Positions 51,375 to 60,224 are shown, counted from the stretch's first letter. The stretch is DNA of 64,000 nucleotides from an uncultured Eubacteriales bacterium (GCA_900544765.1 UQWI01000001.1:310001-374000); one strand, 5' to 3'. The notes: a model not told the origin generated them from the letters alone. Program-made: numbers and translations.

Positions 51375-51998
51375 TCAGGTGTTGTCCATTATAACGCCCT
51401 CGACCACGTCTGCGACGTTCTCGCAGGCGTCGGCGCAGTTCTCGAGGTACTTGTACACCTCGCGCCAGGCGATTATCTCGAGCGCGTCCGCGCCGGAGCG
51501 GTGCAGCGCCGCCATGCAGCTGATAAAGCGGCGGTCGGCCTCCTCCTCCATCGTGTTTATACGGATGATGTGGTCCTTGAGCGTCTTGGAGCGCTTGAAG
51601 TTCGGGAACTCGACGAGCATTTCCTTCACGCTCTCGCAGCAGTGGATGACAACCTTGGCCATGTCCACGGCGTCCGGATGCATCTTGCGGATGTTGTTCG
51701 TGTAGAGGCGCAGGAACACGTCCTCTATCTTGTCGGTTATGTTGTCGATGCAGTGCGACAGCTCTATTATGTCCTCGCGCTCTATCGGCGTGATAAAGGC
51801 CTTGGCCAGCTGGTCTATCATCTTGTGCTTGCACTCGTCGGCGCTGTGCTCGAGCTCGTGCATTTCGTCGATTCGCCTCGGCAGGCTCTCGGGGTCAAAG
51901 TTGTCCATGACCTCTTCGAGCATGTGCGCCGCCCTGCAGGCGTAATCCGCGCAGTCTATGAAATTGTTGAAGAAAAACTCATCCTGCTTCTTAGACAT
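51375..51998 (-). CDS. DUF47 (PhoU-like) phosphate transport regulator
   Basis: 207-residue helical bundle protein of the DUF47/PhoU-like family: YACRAAHMLEEVMDNFDPESLPRRIDEMHELEHSADECKHKMIDQLAKAFITPIEREDIIELSHCIDNITDKIEDV. It accompanies PiT transporters and probably binds metals at acidic ExxxD positions to regulate Pi uptake. Encoded 36 bp after the PiT gene. Confidence 0.93.
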   Translation of the reverse strand: MSKKQDEFFFNNFIDCADYACRAAHMLEEVMDNFDPESLPRRIDEMHELEHSADECKHKMIDQLAKAFITPIEREDIIELSHCIDNITDKIEDVFLRLYTNNIRKMHPDAVDMAKVVIHCCESVKEMLVEFPNFKRSKTLKDHIIRINTMEEEADRRFISCMAALHRSGADALEIIAWREVYKYLENCADACENVADVVEGVIMDNT

Positions 51999-52034
51999 TA
52001 TCTTTACCCCCGTAATATTGTATGTAAGTGCGCG

Positions 52035-53120
52035 TCAAATGCCCCAGATAGAGATAAACGCCTTGGCCACCAGGAAGCTGATAAGGCCGCAGCCCGGGAA
52101 GGTGAACACCCAGGTGAGCACCATGTCCCGCACGACGCCGAAGTTTATAGCGGATATACGCTTCACCGCGCCGACGCCCATGATGGCGCTGGTCTTGGTG
52201 TGCGTGGTGCTGACTGGTATACCGAACACGCTGGAGAGCAGCAGGCAGAAGGCCGCGGACAAGTCGGCGCTGAAGCCCTGGTATTTCTCCAGCTTTACCA
52301 TGTCCATGCCGACGCTCTTTATTATCTTCTCACCGCCGACACTCGTGCCCAGGCCCATGACCAGCGAGCAGAGCAGCATCAGCCACACGGGTATAGACAG
52401 CGCGCCCACGTCGCTCTGGCCGTTGCAGAAGGCCAGACCCAAAAACAGCACGCCGATAAACTTCTGGCCGTCCTGCGCGCCGTGCATGAAGCTCATCGCC
52501 GCCGCGCCCGCTATCTGCGCCCACTTGAAGAAGCCCTGCGTCCTTCGCCTGTCGGCCCGGTCAAAAATCAGCGTAACGAGCTTGCAGAAAACCCAGCCGG
52601 AGCCGAAGCCCAGCGCGAGGCTGAGCACCAGGCCGTAGAGCACCTTGGCCCACTCGTCGAAGTTGATGCCGCCGAGGCCGTTGTGTATGGCTATGGCAGC
52701 GCCGGTCAGGCCCGCGATGAGGCTGTGGCTCTCGCTCGTCGGTATGCCGAGGAAGCTCGCGCCCGTGGAGTACACCACGATGGAAAACAGCGCCGCACAC
52801 AGCGCTATCAGCGCCTCCTGCGAGTTGCCGCCGAAGTCCACCATATTGCTTATCGTGAACGCGACGGAGCTGTTGATGTGCGTCATGATAAAGACGCCAA
52901 GGAAGTTGAAGATGGCGCTCATGAGAATAGCCGGACGCACGCCCATGCAGCGTGTGCTAATGCACGTTGCGATCGCGTTGGGCGCGTCAGTCCAGCCATT
53001 TACGAAAATAACGCCTATTGTGAGCAGTGTGGTTATAAGCAGCGCCGGGTCCGAGCCCATCTGCTGCATAAAATGCCCGAAGCTAACATCCATTGCCGGC
53101 AATACCGGAACACCCCCCAT
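52035..53120 (-). CDS. pit: PiT-family inorganic phosphate transporter
   Basis: Low-affinity Pi (metal-phosphate) symporter. 361 residues with about ten membrane segments and the duplicated family signature: VNGWTDAPNAIATCIST (about 43-59) and FGIPVSTTHTKTSAIMGVG (about 315-333). The central SFMHGAQDGQK motif is also present. The ATG at 53120 is a little uncertain; an internal ATG at residue 10 is possible. Forms an operon with the DUF47 regulator. Confidence 0.94.
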   Translation of the reverse strand: MGGVPVLPAMDVSFGHFMQQMGSDPALLITTLLTIGVIFVNGWTDAPNAIATCISTRCMGVRPAILMSAIFNFLGVFIMTHINSSVAFTISNMVDFGGNSQEALIALCAALFSIVVYSTGASFLGIPTSESHSLIAGLTGAAIAIHNGLGGINFDEWAKVLYGLVLSLALGFGSGWVFCKLVTLIFDRADRRRTQGFFKWAQIAGAAAMSFMHGAQDGQKFIGVLFLGLAFCNGQSDVGALSIPVWLMLLCSLVMGLGTSVGGEKIIKSVGMDMVKLEKYQGFSADLSAAFCLLLSSVFGIPVSTTHTKTSAIMGVGAVKRISAINFGVVRDMVLTWVFTFPGCGLISFLVAKAFISIWGI

Positions 53121-53258
53121 GATATGTTACATGAAACAGCTTACCGTAAACCGACTCGGTTTGTCAATAGTAATGTTAATTCGCGGTAAAGATTTGGTTA
53201 ATCGCACCGTGTTTTGCGTCCGAGCGGTACTTTTTGCGTAAAATATTGCTCACAGGTG

Positions 53259-53286
53259 TTGAACGGCGCTCAAGCAATGCTATAAT
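53259..53286 (+). promoter_or_regulatory. Promoter of corA-like gene
   Basis: TTGAAC (53259-53264), 16 bp, TATAAT (53281-53286), with a TG extension at the right place; 32 bp before the start codon. Confidence 0.75.
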
Positions 53287-53318
53287 GTTGGCAAACAGAT
53301 ATTGAGGGGTAGACTGCC

Positions 53319-54170
53319 ATGTCGAACAACTCGGCCCCCATCAGGGCGATAAACATCATCAGCGCGGCGGAGTTTCGTGACGCGCACGCGGGCTTTGAGC
53401 ACGGCCACGAGCTGCTGCACTGGCTCGGCTCGATACGCTACTGCAAGGCCGAGCGCTACGGTAAGAGCACTATAGGCACGGTGCGTGTCCCGCAAAAGAG
53501 CGGCGAGCGCGCCGGGCGGCTCTCCTTCGGCTTCAGCATCTCCGGCGGCGAGCTGCTGCTCATCGAGGACAGCGGGCGGCTGCGTCAGCTTGTGCGCCAG
53601 TCCGGGCTGGCACACGACACGTCGGCGCCGGATGTACTGCTGCTGCGGCTATTGTCGCTGCTCACGGACGGCGACGTGCTCTATCTCTCGCACATGGAGC
53701 AGGAACTCGACCGGCTCGAGGACGCACTGATCCGCGACGCCGACCCAGCCGACTTCCTCGTCCAGCTCACGGACTACCGCAGGAAGCTCTCGGAGTTCGC
53801 CTCGTACTACGAGCAGCTCTCGGCGATGGGCGAGCTGCTCGGCCAGGGCAGCGTTGAGCGCGAGGGCTGGGAACACTTCACGATGAGCGCCGAACGGCTG
53901 CACAACGACGTACAGCAGCTGCGTGAGGGTACGGTGCATCTGCGCGAGCTGTATCAGGCCCGCCAGGCCGCCACGCAGAACAGGGTCATGGGCATCCTGA
54001 CCATTGTGACGACGATCTTCCTGCCTCTGACGCTGCTGACCGGCTGGTACGGCATGAATTTCGACATGCCCGAGCTGCACTGGCGCTACGGCTACCTGGC
54101 CGTCATAGCCGTCGCCGCCGTCGTGGTCGTGCTCGAGATAATATACTTCAAGCGCAAAAAGTTCTTCTAA
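53319..54170 (+). CDS. CorA-family divalent cation transporter
   Basis: 283 residues. Long cytoplasmic helical domain (coiled coil about 95-220, YLSHMEQELDRLEDALIRDADPADFL), then two C-terminal membrane helices with the GMN signature (TGWYGMNFDMPELHWRYGY, near 246) and basic tail KRKKFF. Mg or Zn channel of the CorA/ZntB group. Shorter than E. coli CorA, mostly at the N-terminal domain. Monocistronic. Confidence 0.93.
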   Translation: MSNNSAPIRAINIISAAEFRDAHAGFEHGHELLHWLGSIRYCKAERYGKSTIGTVRVPQKSGERAGRLSFGFSISGGELLLIEDSGRLRQLVRQSGLAHDTSAPDVLLLRLLSLLTDGDVLYLSHMEQELDRLEDALIRDADPADFLVQLTDYRRKLSEFASYYEQLSAMGELLGQGSVEREGWEHFTMSAERLHNDVQQLREGTVHLRELYQARQAATQNRVMGILTIVTTIFLPLTLLTGWYGMNFDMPELHWRYGYLAVIAVAAVVVVLEIIYFKRKKFF

Positions 54171-54174
54171 GCCG

Positions 54175-54204
54175 AAAGCCCGGGCACTCTCGCCCGGGCT
54201 TTTT
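54175..54204 (+). terminator. Intrinsic terminator of corA-like gene
   Basis: AAAGCCCGGGC-ACTCTC-GCCCGGGCTTTTT just after the stop codon. Confidence 0.9.
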
Positions 54205-54212
54205 AAAACAAA

Positions 54213-54240
54213 ACGGAGCAAGCGCTAACGCTTGCTCCGT
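54213..54240 (-). terminator. Intrinsic terminator of the tRNA cluster
   Basis: ACGGAGCAAGCG-(4-nt loop)-CGCTTGCTCCGT, then TTTGTTTT on the minus strand, five bases beyond tRNA-Cys. Confidence 0.9.
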
Positions 54241-54245
54241 TATTC

Positions 54246-54320
54246 TGGAGGCGCCATCCGGATTTGAACCGGAGAATCGGGGATTTGCAGTCCCCTGCCT
54301 TACCACTTGGCTATGGCGCC
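54246..54320 (-). tRNA. tRNA-Cys (GCA anticodon)
   Basis: 75 nt: acceptor GGCGCCA / TGGCGCC, anticodon stem-loop GGGGA-CTGCAAA-TCCCC (anticodon GCA), T-arm CCGG-TTCAAAT-CCGG, encoded CCA. Confidence 0.95.
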
Positions 54321-54403
54321 GTCGTCGCTGCATTGCTCAAGGTTCCGATCTTGCCCCTGTGTCGGGAGGGTCAAGATCTCCACCTTCCGCAATACGCTCC
54401 TCT

Positions 54404-54525
54404 CAAAAATGAAAGCGCGCTTTCATTTTTGTTTTTGCATCGGGAGGCGAAAATCTGCATCCTCCGAGGAGGCGTGCCCCTGTGCGGGACCCCGTTAGCA
54501 AGATAGCCGCTGTTCGCGGCTATCT
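54404..54525 (-). repeat. Hairpins between tRNA-Gly and tRNA-Cys
   Basis: The 215-bp spacer has no gene. It contains a perfect palindrome 54404-54431 (CAAAAATGAAAGCG and its complement) preceded by ACGCTCCTCT, like hairpin B of the module elsewhere. It also contains AGATAGCCGC/GCGGCTATCT (about 54501-54525) downstream of tRNA-Gly. Confidence 0.6.
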
Positions 54526-54535
54526 GCAACAGTTC

Positions 54536-54611
54536 TGGAGCGGGCAACGAGATTCGAACTCGCTACCTCCACCTTGGCAAGGTGGCGCTCTGCCAAATGA
54601 GCTATGCCCGC
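54536..54611 (-). tRNA. tRNA-Gly (GCC anticodon)
   Basis: 76 nt: acceptor GCGGGCA / TGCCCGC, anticodon stem-loop CCACC-TTGCCAA-GGTGG (anticodon GCC), T-arm GCGAG-TTCGAAT-CTCGT, encoded CCA. Confidence 0.96.
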
Positions 54612-54614
54612 AAA

Positions 54615-54690
<76 letters not shown>

Positions 54691-54721
54691 AAATCTTCAA
54701 TTTCCAGCCGCTTTGGAAAAA

Positions 54722-54798
54722 TGGTGGGAACAACTGGACTCGAACCAGTGACCCCTTGCTTGTAAGGCAAGTGCTCTAACCGGCTGAGCTATGCTCCC
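54722..54798 (-). tRNA. tRNA-Val (UAC anticodon)
   Basis: 77 nt: acceptor GGGAGCA / TGTTCCC with one G-U, anticodon stem-loop CTTGC-CTTACAA-GCAAG (anticodon UAC), T-arm ACTGG-TTCGAGT-CCAGT, encoded CCA. First tRNA of the minus-strand cluster. Confidence 0.96.
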
Positions 54799-54915
54799 GG
54801 ATTCGCGGCTTGCTTATTATACGATACCCCCCTCCAATTGTCAATAAGTTTTTTCAAAAAATTTTCTTGTTTTTTCGCATAGGCCTGGGGCAGGCCTTCG
54901 CCCGCCCCTTCGGCC

Positions 54916-55782
54916 TCACTCCGCCAGGGCCAAAAGCTCTTCCGGCGTAAACTTATAAACCTTGTCGCAGAACTGGCAGCTGACCTCCGTGTCTCGGCCC
55001 TCTGCCGCCATGTTCCGCAGCTCACCCGCGCCCACGCTGCGCAGCGCGTCGGCCACGCGCTCACGCGAGCAGCTGCAGCGGTACTCCACGGGCTTGCGCT
55101 CCACCGTCTCGTGCTCGAGCCCGGCGAGCACCTGGTCTATAACGGCGTCGATGCCGTCCTCGCTGAGCACCGTGGTCAGCTGGTCCATGATGAAAATGTT
55201 GTCCTCGAGCTTCGTGATGAGCTCCTCCGGCGCGCCGGGCATGAGCTGCACTATGAAGCCGCCCGCGGCCTTGATGCTCCTGTCCGTGTCCACCAGCACG
55301 CCCAGGCCGACGGCGGAAGGTATCTGCTCGCTCTCCACCATGTACTGCGCCAGGTCCTCGGCTATCTCGCCCGTCACAAGCTCCGTGGAGCCTACATAGG
55401 GCTCCTTGAGGCCCAGATCACGGCTGACGGTCAGCATGCCGTCACGGCCGACCAGTCCGCCCACATCCAGCTTTCCGTCCGCCCTGGTGGGCAGGTCCGC
55501 ATGAGGCTCGGTGACATAGCCGCGCACATTGCCGCCGGAATCCGACACGGCAATCACGCTGCCGACGGGGCCGCCGCCGTTCACGCGGATAGTCAGGCTG
55601 GCGTCCTCCTCCTTCATGAGCTCGCCGAGCATGCTCGCGCCGCAGAGCGTGCGCCCCAGCGCCGCGCTGGCCGTCGGGCTCAGGTCGTGTATTTCCCGGG
55701 CGCGCTCCACGATGCCGCGCGCCGTGACGGCGGATATCTTCACAAATCCGTCCGTGGTCATAGTCCTTACTATTTCGTCCAT
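54916..55782 (-). CDS. hslO: Redox-regulated chaperone Hsp33
   Basis: Holdase activated by oxidative unfolding. 288 residues: N-terminal domain (GGGPVGSVIAVSDSGGNVRGYV) and C-terminal zinc/redox switch with four Cys, CSC in YRCSCSRERV and CQFC in EVSCQFCDKVYKF. In the minus-strand run yerC, methyltransferase, hslO. Confidence 0.96.
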   Translation of the reverse strand: MDEIVRTMTTDGFVKISAVTARGIVERAREIHDLSPTASAALGRTLCGASMLGELMKEEDASLTIRVNGGGPVGSVIAVSDSGGNVRGYVTEPHADLPTRADGKLDVGGLVGRDGMLTVSRDLGLKEPYVGSTELVTGEIAEDLAQYMVESEQIPSAVGLGVLVDTDRSIKAAGGFIVQLMPGAPEELITKLEDNIFIMDQLTTVLSEDGIDAVIDQVLAGLEHETVERKPVEYRCSCSRERVADALRSVGAGELRNMAAEGRDTEVSCQFCDKVYKFTPEELLALAE

Positions 55783-55791
55783 ATACCAGGT

Positions 55792-56526
55792 CTACTCTCC
55801 TCTTGCTGCCTCGATAAAAACGCGCTCCGGCCCGGCCATAGGCCCGTCCGGGCGCTCCCGCACGTTCACAAAGCCGTGTCTGGACAGCATGTCCATCACG
55901 GCCTCGGTGCTGTGCGCATATTCTGTGTGTTCCTCGTTTGCATGCCGGTACGTGTCGCCCCTGACGCGCGAGAAGATGTCCATGCCGTACTTGAGCGCGC
56001 CGCGGCGCTCATCGAACCTGCCGCGCCAGACGCAGAACACGTCGTCCGTCTCGTCCACGGATACGCTCCCGTCCATGGAGCGCAGAAACTCCGGAGTGCG
56101 CAGGTCAAATATCAGCAGACCTCCCGGGCGTATAAACAGCCGCAGCCGCCTGAAACACTCGTCGAGCTCCCTGGTCGGAACGTAGCTCAGCGAGTCGAGC
56201 GAGGAATACGCCGCGTCCACCGTGCCGTAGAGGTCAAGCTCTCCGGCACTCTGGCAGATGAAGAGCGGCATGGGCCCGCCTGAAGAGCAGGCCTTCTCGC
56301 GGGCGCACATGAGCATCTCCTCGCTGCCGTCGGCGGCTATCATGTCGTAGCCGCGCCCGGCCATGATGAGCGAGAGCGTCCCCGTCCCGCAGCACAGGTC
56401 CAGCAGCAGCTTGAACTCGCCTCCGTCGTCGCGGAACAGCTTCTCGTAGAAGTCGGCGTATTCCTCATAGGGCACGTCGCCCGTCAGGGCGTCGTACCAG
56501 GGCGCGAGCGCATCGTATGCGCTCAT
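55792..56526 (-). CDS. SAM-dependent class I methyltransferase
   Basis: 244 residues. SAM motif I LLLDLCCGTGTLSLIMAGRGYDMIAADGS (about 38-66), motif II region VDAAYSSLDSLSYV, and LFIRPGGLLIFDLRTPEF. N-terminus MSAYDALAPWYDALTGDVPYEEYADFYEKLF is typical of small-molecule or YrrT-like methyltransferases. Substrate unknown. Overlaps the yerC stop by 4 bp (ATGA). Confidence 0.92.
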   Translation of the reverse strand: MSAYDALAPWYDALTGDVPYEEYADFYEKLFRDDGGEFKLLLDLCCGTGTLSLIMAGRGYDMIAADGSEEMLMCAREKACSSGGPMPLFICQSAGELDLYGTVDAAYSSLDSLSYVPTRELDECFRRLRLFIRPGGLLIFDLRTPEFLRSMDGSVSVDETDDVFCVWRGRFDERRGALKYGMDIFSRVRGDTYRHANEEHTEYAHSTEAVMDMLSRHGFVNVRERPDGPMAGPERVFIEAARGE

Positions 56527-56846
56527 TCCTCTTCCTGCGGCTCCACGCCGAACTTGCCCGCCGCCTTGAGGCGCTCAAAGGCGACTTCATAGCCGTCCGC
56601 ACCGTATTGCAGGCTGCGGTTGACGCGGGATATGGTTGCGCTGGACGCGCCGGTCTTTTCGAGAATCTCGTTGTAGATCATGCCCTGGCTCAAGTAGACA
56701 GCCACCTGATAGCGCTGCTCCATGGCCTGCAGCTCCGTCACGGTACACAGGTCGTCAAAAAACCTCTTGCACTCCTCAACGGTCTTCAGCGTGAGTATCG
56801 CCTCATACATTTCGTCGCGCCTGGGCTTCTTGTTCTGTTTGTTCAT
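56523..56846 (-). CDS. YerC/YecD family TrpR-like regulator
   Basis: 107 residues: a TrpR-fold DNA-binding protein with LKTVEECKRFFDDLCTVTELQAMEQRYQVAVYLSQGMIYNEILEKTGASSATISRVNRSLQYGADGYEVAF. The family is widespread in Firmicutes. Regulatory target unknown. Charged tail EPQEEE. Start ATG at 56846; first gene of the yerC-methyltransferase-hslO unit. Confidence 0.93.
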   Translation of the reverse strand: MNKQNKKPRRDEMYEAILTLKTVEECKRFFDDLCTVTELQAMEQRYQVAVYLSQGMIYNEILEKTGASSATISRVNRSLQYGADGYEVAFERLKAAGKFGVEPQEEE

Positions 56847-57039
56847 TACACACCTCGTAATTTAAAGTATGATTACTGCTTTCACATTTTATATGCTTAG
56901 CGCATAAAAGTAAAGAGCATATTTGGTCTTTTGACGAAAAATTCATAATTATTGGTGATAGGCATATTTCTATTGCCAATGCGTGAGTTTTATTATAGAA
57001 TGGTATCAACAAGCCGAGCCTTTGGGAAAGGAGCTTTTT

Positions 57040-57486
57040 ATGCTTGAACTTATAGTACAGAACATGTCCATAGTGTGGCTGGCGCTCATGGTGCTGCTCC
57101 TTATTATAGAGGCCGCAACGGCGGGCCTCACCTGTATCTGGTTCGCGCTCGGCGCGCTCGCCGCGCTGATAGCTGCGCTGTTCGGAGCGCAGATATGGCT
57201 CCAGGCACTCTGGTTTTTGGCGGTCAGCCTGCTCAGCCTGTGGCTGACGCGGCCGCTGGCATTAAAGTATCTCAACAGCCGCAAGGTGGCTACGAACGCC
57301 GACAGGGTGGTCGGCGCCGAGGGCGTGGTCACCGAGGCGATTGACAACATAGCCGGTACGGGCGCCGTCAAGCTCGACGGCAAGGAGTGGACCGCCCGCA
57401 GTGAGAGCGGCATGGGCATATCCAAAGACGCCATAGTAATAGTGAAGCGCATCGAGGGCGTCAAGCTCATCGTAGACCCTGCCTGA
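57040..57486 (+). CDS. NfeD-family membrane protein
   Basis: 148 residues from the ATG at 57040 (GGGAAAGGAGCTTTT upstream). Two or three membrane helices (about 8-75, VWLALMVLLLIIEAATAGLTCIWFALGALAALIAALFG) and a C-terminal OB-fold (about 85-148, VGAEGVVTEAIDNIAGTGAVKLDGKEWTARSE). NfeD1b class, which pairs with stomatin-like SPFH proteins; the next gene is exactly such a protein. Confidence 0.94.
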   Translation: MLELIVQNMSIVWLALMVLLLIIEAATAGLTCIWFALGALAALIAALFGAQIWLQALWFLAVSLLSLWLTRPLALKYLNSRKVATNADRVVGAEGVVTEAIDNIAGTGAVKLDGKEWTARSESGMGISKDAIVIVKRIEGVKLIVDPA

Positions 57487-57552
57487 GCGCACCCTGCCTC
57501 TCCGACAAGAGGCATTAAATAAACGTTTGTTTATAAAAGAGGAGGAAATATT

Positions 57553-58470
57553 ATGCCGCCAGTAGTGACCTTAGTTGTAATCGGATTACTCGTCCTGGTC
57601 GTTGTATTTATCCTTGTCCGCTGCATCCGCATAGTGCAGCAGTCAAAGGCGTACATCATCGAGCGCCTGGGCGCCTACCACGCGACTTGGAACGTGGGTC
57701 TCCACTTCAAAATACCTTTTATTGAGCGTGTAGCAAAGGTCGTCTCGCTGAAGGAGCAGGTCGCGGATTTCCAGCCGCAGCCCGTCATCACGAAGGACAA
57801 CGTCACCATGCAGATAGACTCGGTCGTGTACTTCCAGATTACCGACCCCATGCTCTACACCTACGGCATCGACCGTCCGCTCGTCGCCATTGAGAACCTC
57901 TCCGCAACCACGCTGCGTAACATCATAGGCGAGCTGGAGCTCGACCAGTGCCTCACCAGCCGAGACGTCATCAACACCAAAATGCGCGCCATCCTCGACG
58001 AGGCCACCGACCCCTGGGGCATAAAGGTCAACCGCGTGGAGCTCAAGAACATACTCCCGCCCAAGGACATCCAGAACGCAATGGAGAAGCAGATGAAGGC
58101 TGAGCGTGAGCGCCGCGAAGCCATACTCCGCGCCGAAGGCGAGAAGAAGGCCGCTATACTTACCGCTGAAGGCGAAAACCAGAGCGCAATACTCCGCGCC
58201 GAGGCCAAGAAGCAGGCGCAGATTCTCGAGGCCGAGGGTAAGGCCGAGGCCATCCTCGCTGTCCAGAGGGCCACCGCCGACTCCATCAAGCTCATGAACG
58301 AGGCCGCGCCGAGCGACCAGGTCATACGCATCCGCGCCCTCGAGGCCTTTGCGGCCGCTGCGGACGGCAAGGCCACCAAGATAATTATCCCCAGCGAGAT
58401 TCAGGGCCTGGCCGGTTTGGCGGAGGGCGTCGTGCAGTCCGTCTCCAAAGAGCCCAGGGCAGAGGTATAA
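57553..58470 (+). CDS. SPFH/Band 7 stomatin-like protein
   Basis: 305 residues. N-terminal membrane segment (about 4-25), SPFH domain (AYIIERLGAYHATWNVGLHFKIPFIERVAKVVSLKEQVADFQPQPVITKDNVTMQIDSVVYFQITDP, about 30-200) and a helical coiled coil rich in Glu/Ala/Lys/Arg (about 200-260). Forms oligomers at membrane microdomains with NfeD, supporting membrane protein quality control (family knowledge). Strong RBS AGAGGAGGAA. Confidence 0.95.
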   Translation: MPPVVTLVVIGLLVLVVVFILVRCIRIVQQSKAYIIERLGAYHATWNVGLHFKIPFIERVAKVVSLKEQVADFQPQPVITKDNVTMQIDSVVYFQITDPMLYTYGIDRPLVAIENLSATTLRNIIGELELDQCLTSRDVINTKMRAILDEATDPWGIKVNRVELKNILPPKDIQNAMEKQMKAERERREAILRAEGEKKAAILTAEGENQSAILRAEAKKQAQILEAEGKAEAILAVQRATADSIKLMNEAAPSDQVIRIRALEAFAAAADGKATKIIIPSEIQGLAGLAEGVVQSVSKEPRAEV

Positions 58471-58492
58471 AATCGGATAGAGGTCGATAGAC

Positions 58493-59767
58493 ATGCAGTA
58501 TTCTGAGAAAGCGAGACAGTTCCTTGCCGCGCATGGCATGCAGCCCGAGCGCATGCCGCTTGCCGAGTTGGTGACGGCTTTCGTCAGTGAAATGGAGCGC
58601 GGCCTGTCCGGCGAGAAGTGCTCTCTCGACATGATACCCACATATCTAGGCTCCGGCGTAGTCGAGCCGGGACGCCGCGCGGCGGTCATAGACGCCGGCG
58701 GGACAAATTTCCGCGCCTCGCAGGTGCTTTTCGCGGAGGGCGGTGCCGAGATAGAGCGAGTTGAACGAGCACCCATGCCGGGCTCCGAGCGTCCGGCCAC
58801 CTGGGACGAGTTCATAGATTTCTCCGCCCGCAAGCTGCTCGAAGTCAGCGACAGGGCCGAGGGAGTTGGCTTTTGCTTCTCCTACCGTGCAGAGATAACT
58901 CCAGAGCGCGACGGCAGGGTTATTCACATGAGCAAGGGTGTGGATTTGAGCGGCTACGAAGGGCGTCTGCTCTGTGCCGATCTGAAGGACGCGCTGCGCC
59001 GTCTGGGCGCTTCGGAAGTCCCTGTAGTGCTCGTCAACGACACCACCGCCGTCGCACTTTCGGGCGCCGGGCTGCTGGGCACGGAGGGCTATGACAGCCT
59101 CATAGGCCTGGTTGTCGGCACCGGTCTGAACACCTGCTGCGAGCTTGACACCGGGGCCATCGGCAAGCTGGGCCTGCCCGCCGGGCAAAGTATGTTCGTA
59201 AATCTGGAGAGCGGCTGCTTCGACGGCTGTCCCTCCGGCGACTTCGACCTGGAGCTCGACGCCGCGACCAACAATCCCAGGGACCACCTCTTCGAGAAGA
59301 TGGTCTCCGGCGCCTACCTCGGCGAGCTCTGCCGCCTCACGCTGCGCGCCGCCGCCGGCGAGGGCCTCCTCACCCCCGCCGGAGCCGAAAAGCTTCTGGC
59401 GCTTGATGCGCTGAGCAGCGCCCAGGCCGACAAGCTCGCCATGGGCGAGGTCCCGGACGAGTTCGGCAAGCACGACGCCAAGCTCGTGCGCGATCTCTGC
59501 CGTGCTATATTCGAGCGCGCGGCCAGATACGTCTGCGCGAACATCTCGGCCATCCTGGTCTACACCGGCAAGGGCCGCGACGAGGCGCGGCCCGCCTGCG
59601 TCTGTGCGGACGGCTCCGTTATACGCCACAGCCTCGCGTTCTCGACGGAGCTCAACCGGTACCTGGACAGCTTCACACGCGCCATACTGGGCCGTCACTG
59701 CGTCATACATACCGCCGACGAGGCCACCACTCTGGGCAGCGCCGCCGCCGCCCTCTTGAACGGCTGA
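58493..59767 (+). CDS. Hexokinase-family (eukaryotic-type) sugar kinase
   Basis: 424 residues. ATP-dependent hexose phosphorylation. Motifs: phosphate 1 AAVIDAGGTNFRASQV (about 62-78), a sugar-binding region GFCFSYRAEITPERDGRVIHMSKG, catalytic VVLVNDTTAVALSG (Asp near residue 183) and adenosine motif GLVVGTGLNTCCELD. These are features of the Hexokinase_1/2 (yeast-like) family rather than bacterial ROK glucokinases. Shorter N-terminus than yeast hexokinase. Follows the SPFH gene by 22 bp. Confidence 0.9.
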   Translation: MQYSEKARQFLAAHGMQPERMPLAELVTAFVSEMERGLSGEKCSLDMIPTYLGSGVVEPGRRAAVIDAGGTNFRASQVLFAEGGAEIERVERAPMPGSERPATWDEFIDFSARKLLEVSDRAEGVGFCFSYRAEITPERDGRVIHMSKGVDLSGYEGRLLCADLKDALRRLGASEVPVVLVNDTTAVALSGAGLLGTEGYDSLIGLVVGTGLNTCCELDTGAIGKLGLPAGQSMFVNLESGCFDGCPSGDFDLELDAATNNPRDHLFEKMVSGAYLGELCRLTLRAAAGEGLLTPAGAEKLLALDALSSAQADKLAMGEVPDEFGKHDAKLVRDLCRAIFERAARYVCANISAILVYTGKGRDEARPACVCADGSVIRHSLAFSTELNRYLDSFTRAILGRHCVIHTADEATTLGSAAAALLNG

Positions 59768-59821
59768 AACCGCGCACCGCGGCTAAGCAAATAGATAAGG
59801 AAATCCAAGGAGGACAAACAC

Positions 59822-60220
59822 ATGCCGCTTGAACTGGGCATAATGGGCAGCGCGAGCTGCGTAGTTACAGAGCAGGACACCGCCAAGGCAGTCGGCTCCG
59901 GAGGAGTCGACGTCATGAGCACCCCCAGGCTCGTGGCTCTCATGGAGAACGCCGCGAAGGACAGCGTCGCGCCCTATCTGGAGCCCGGCATGACCACGGT
60001 CGGCACCGCACTGAACATCCAGCACATGGCCGCAACTCCCGTCGGTATGAACTGCACCGCCGAGAGCACGCTCATAGAGATTGACCGCCGCCGCCTGGTC
60101 TTTGAGATAACCGCCCACGACGACGTCGAAGTAGTCGGCAAGGGCACGCACGAGCGCTTCATCGTAAACAGCGAAAAGTTCGTCAGCAAGTGCAACTCCA
60201 AGAAGCCCCAGAACGTCTGA
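59822..60220 (+). CDS. Hot-dog thioesterase, FlK-like
   Basis: 132 residues. FlK/fluoroacetyl-CoA-thioesterase-like hot-dog protein: STPRLVALMENAAKDSVAPYLEPGMTTVGTALNIQHMAATPVGMNCTAESTLIEIDRRRLVFEITAHDDVEVVGKGTHERFIV. The conserved Glu (MENA) and His (IQHMA, GTHER) correspond to the active-site set. Acts on a short acyl-CoA; natural substrate unknown. RBS AAGGAGGAC upstream. Confidence 0.92.
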   Translation: MPLELGIMGSASCVVTEQDTAKAVGSGGVDVMSTPRLVALMENAAKDSVAPYLEPGMTTVGTALNIQHMAATPVGMNCTAESTLIEIDRRRLVFEITAHDDVEVVGKGTHERFIVNSEKFVSKCNSKKPQNV

Positions 60221-60224
60221 CAAA

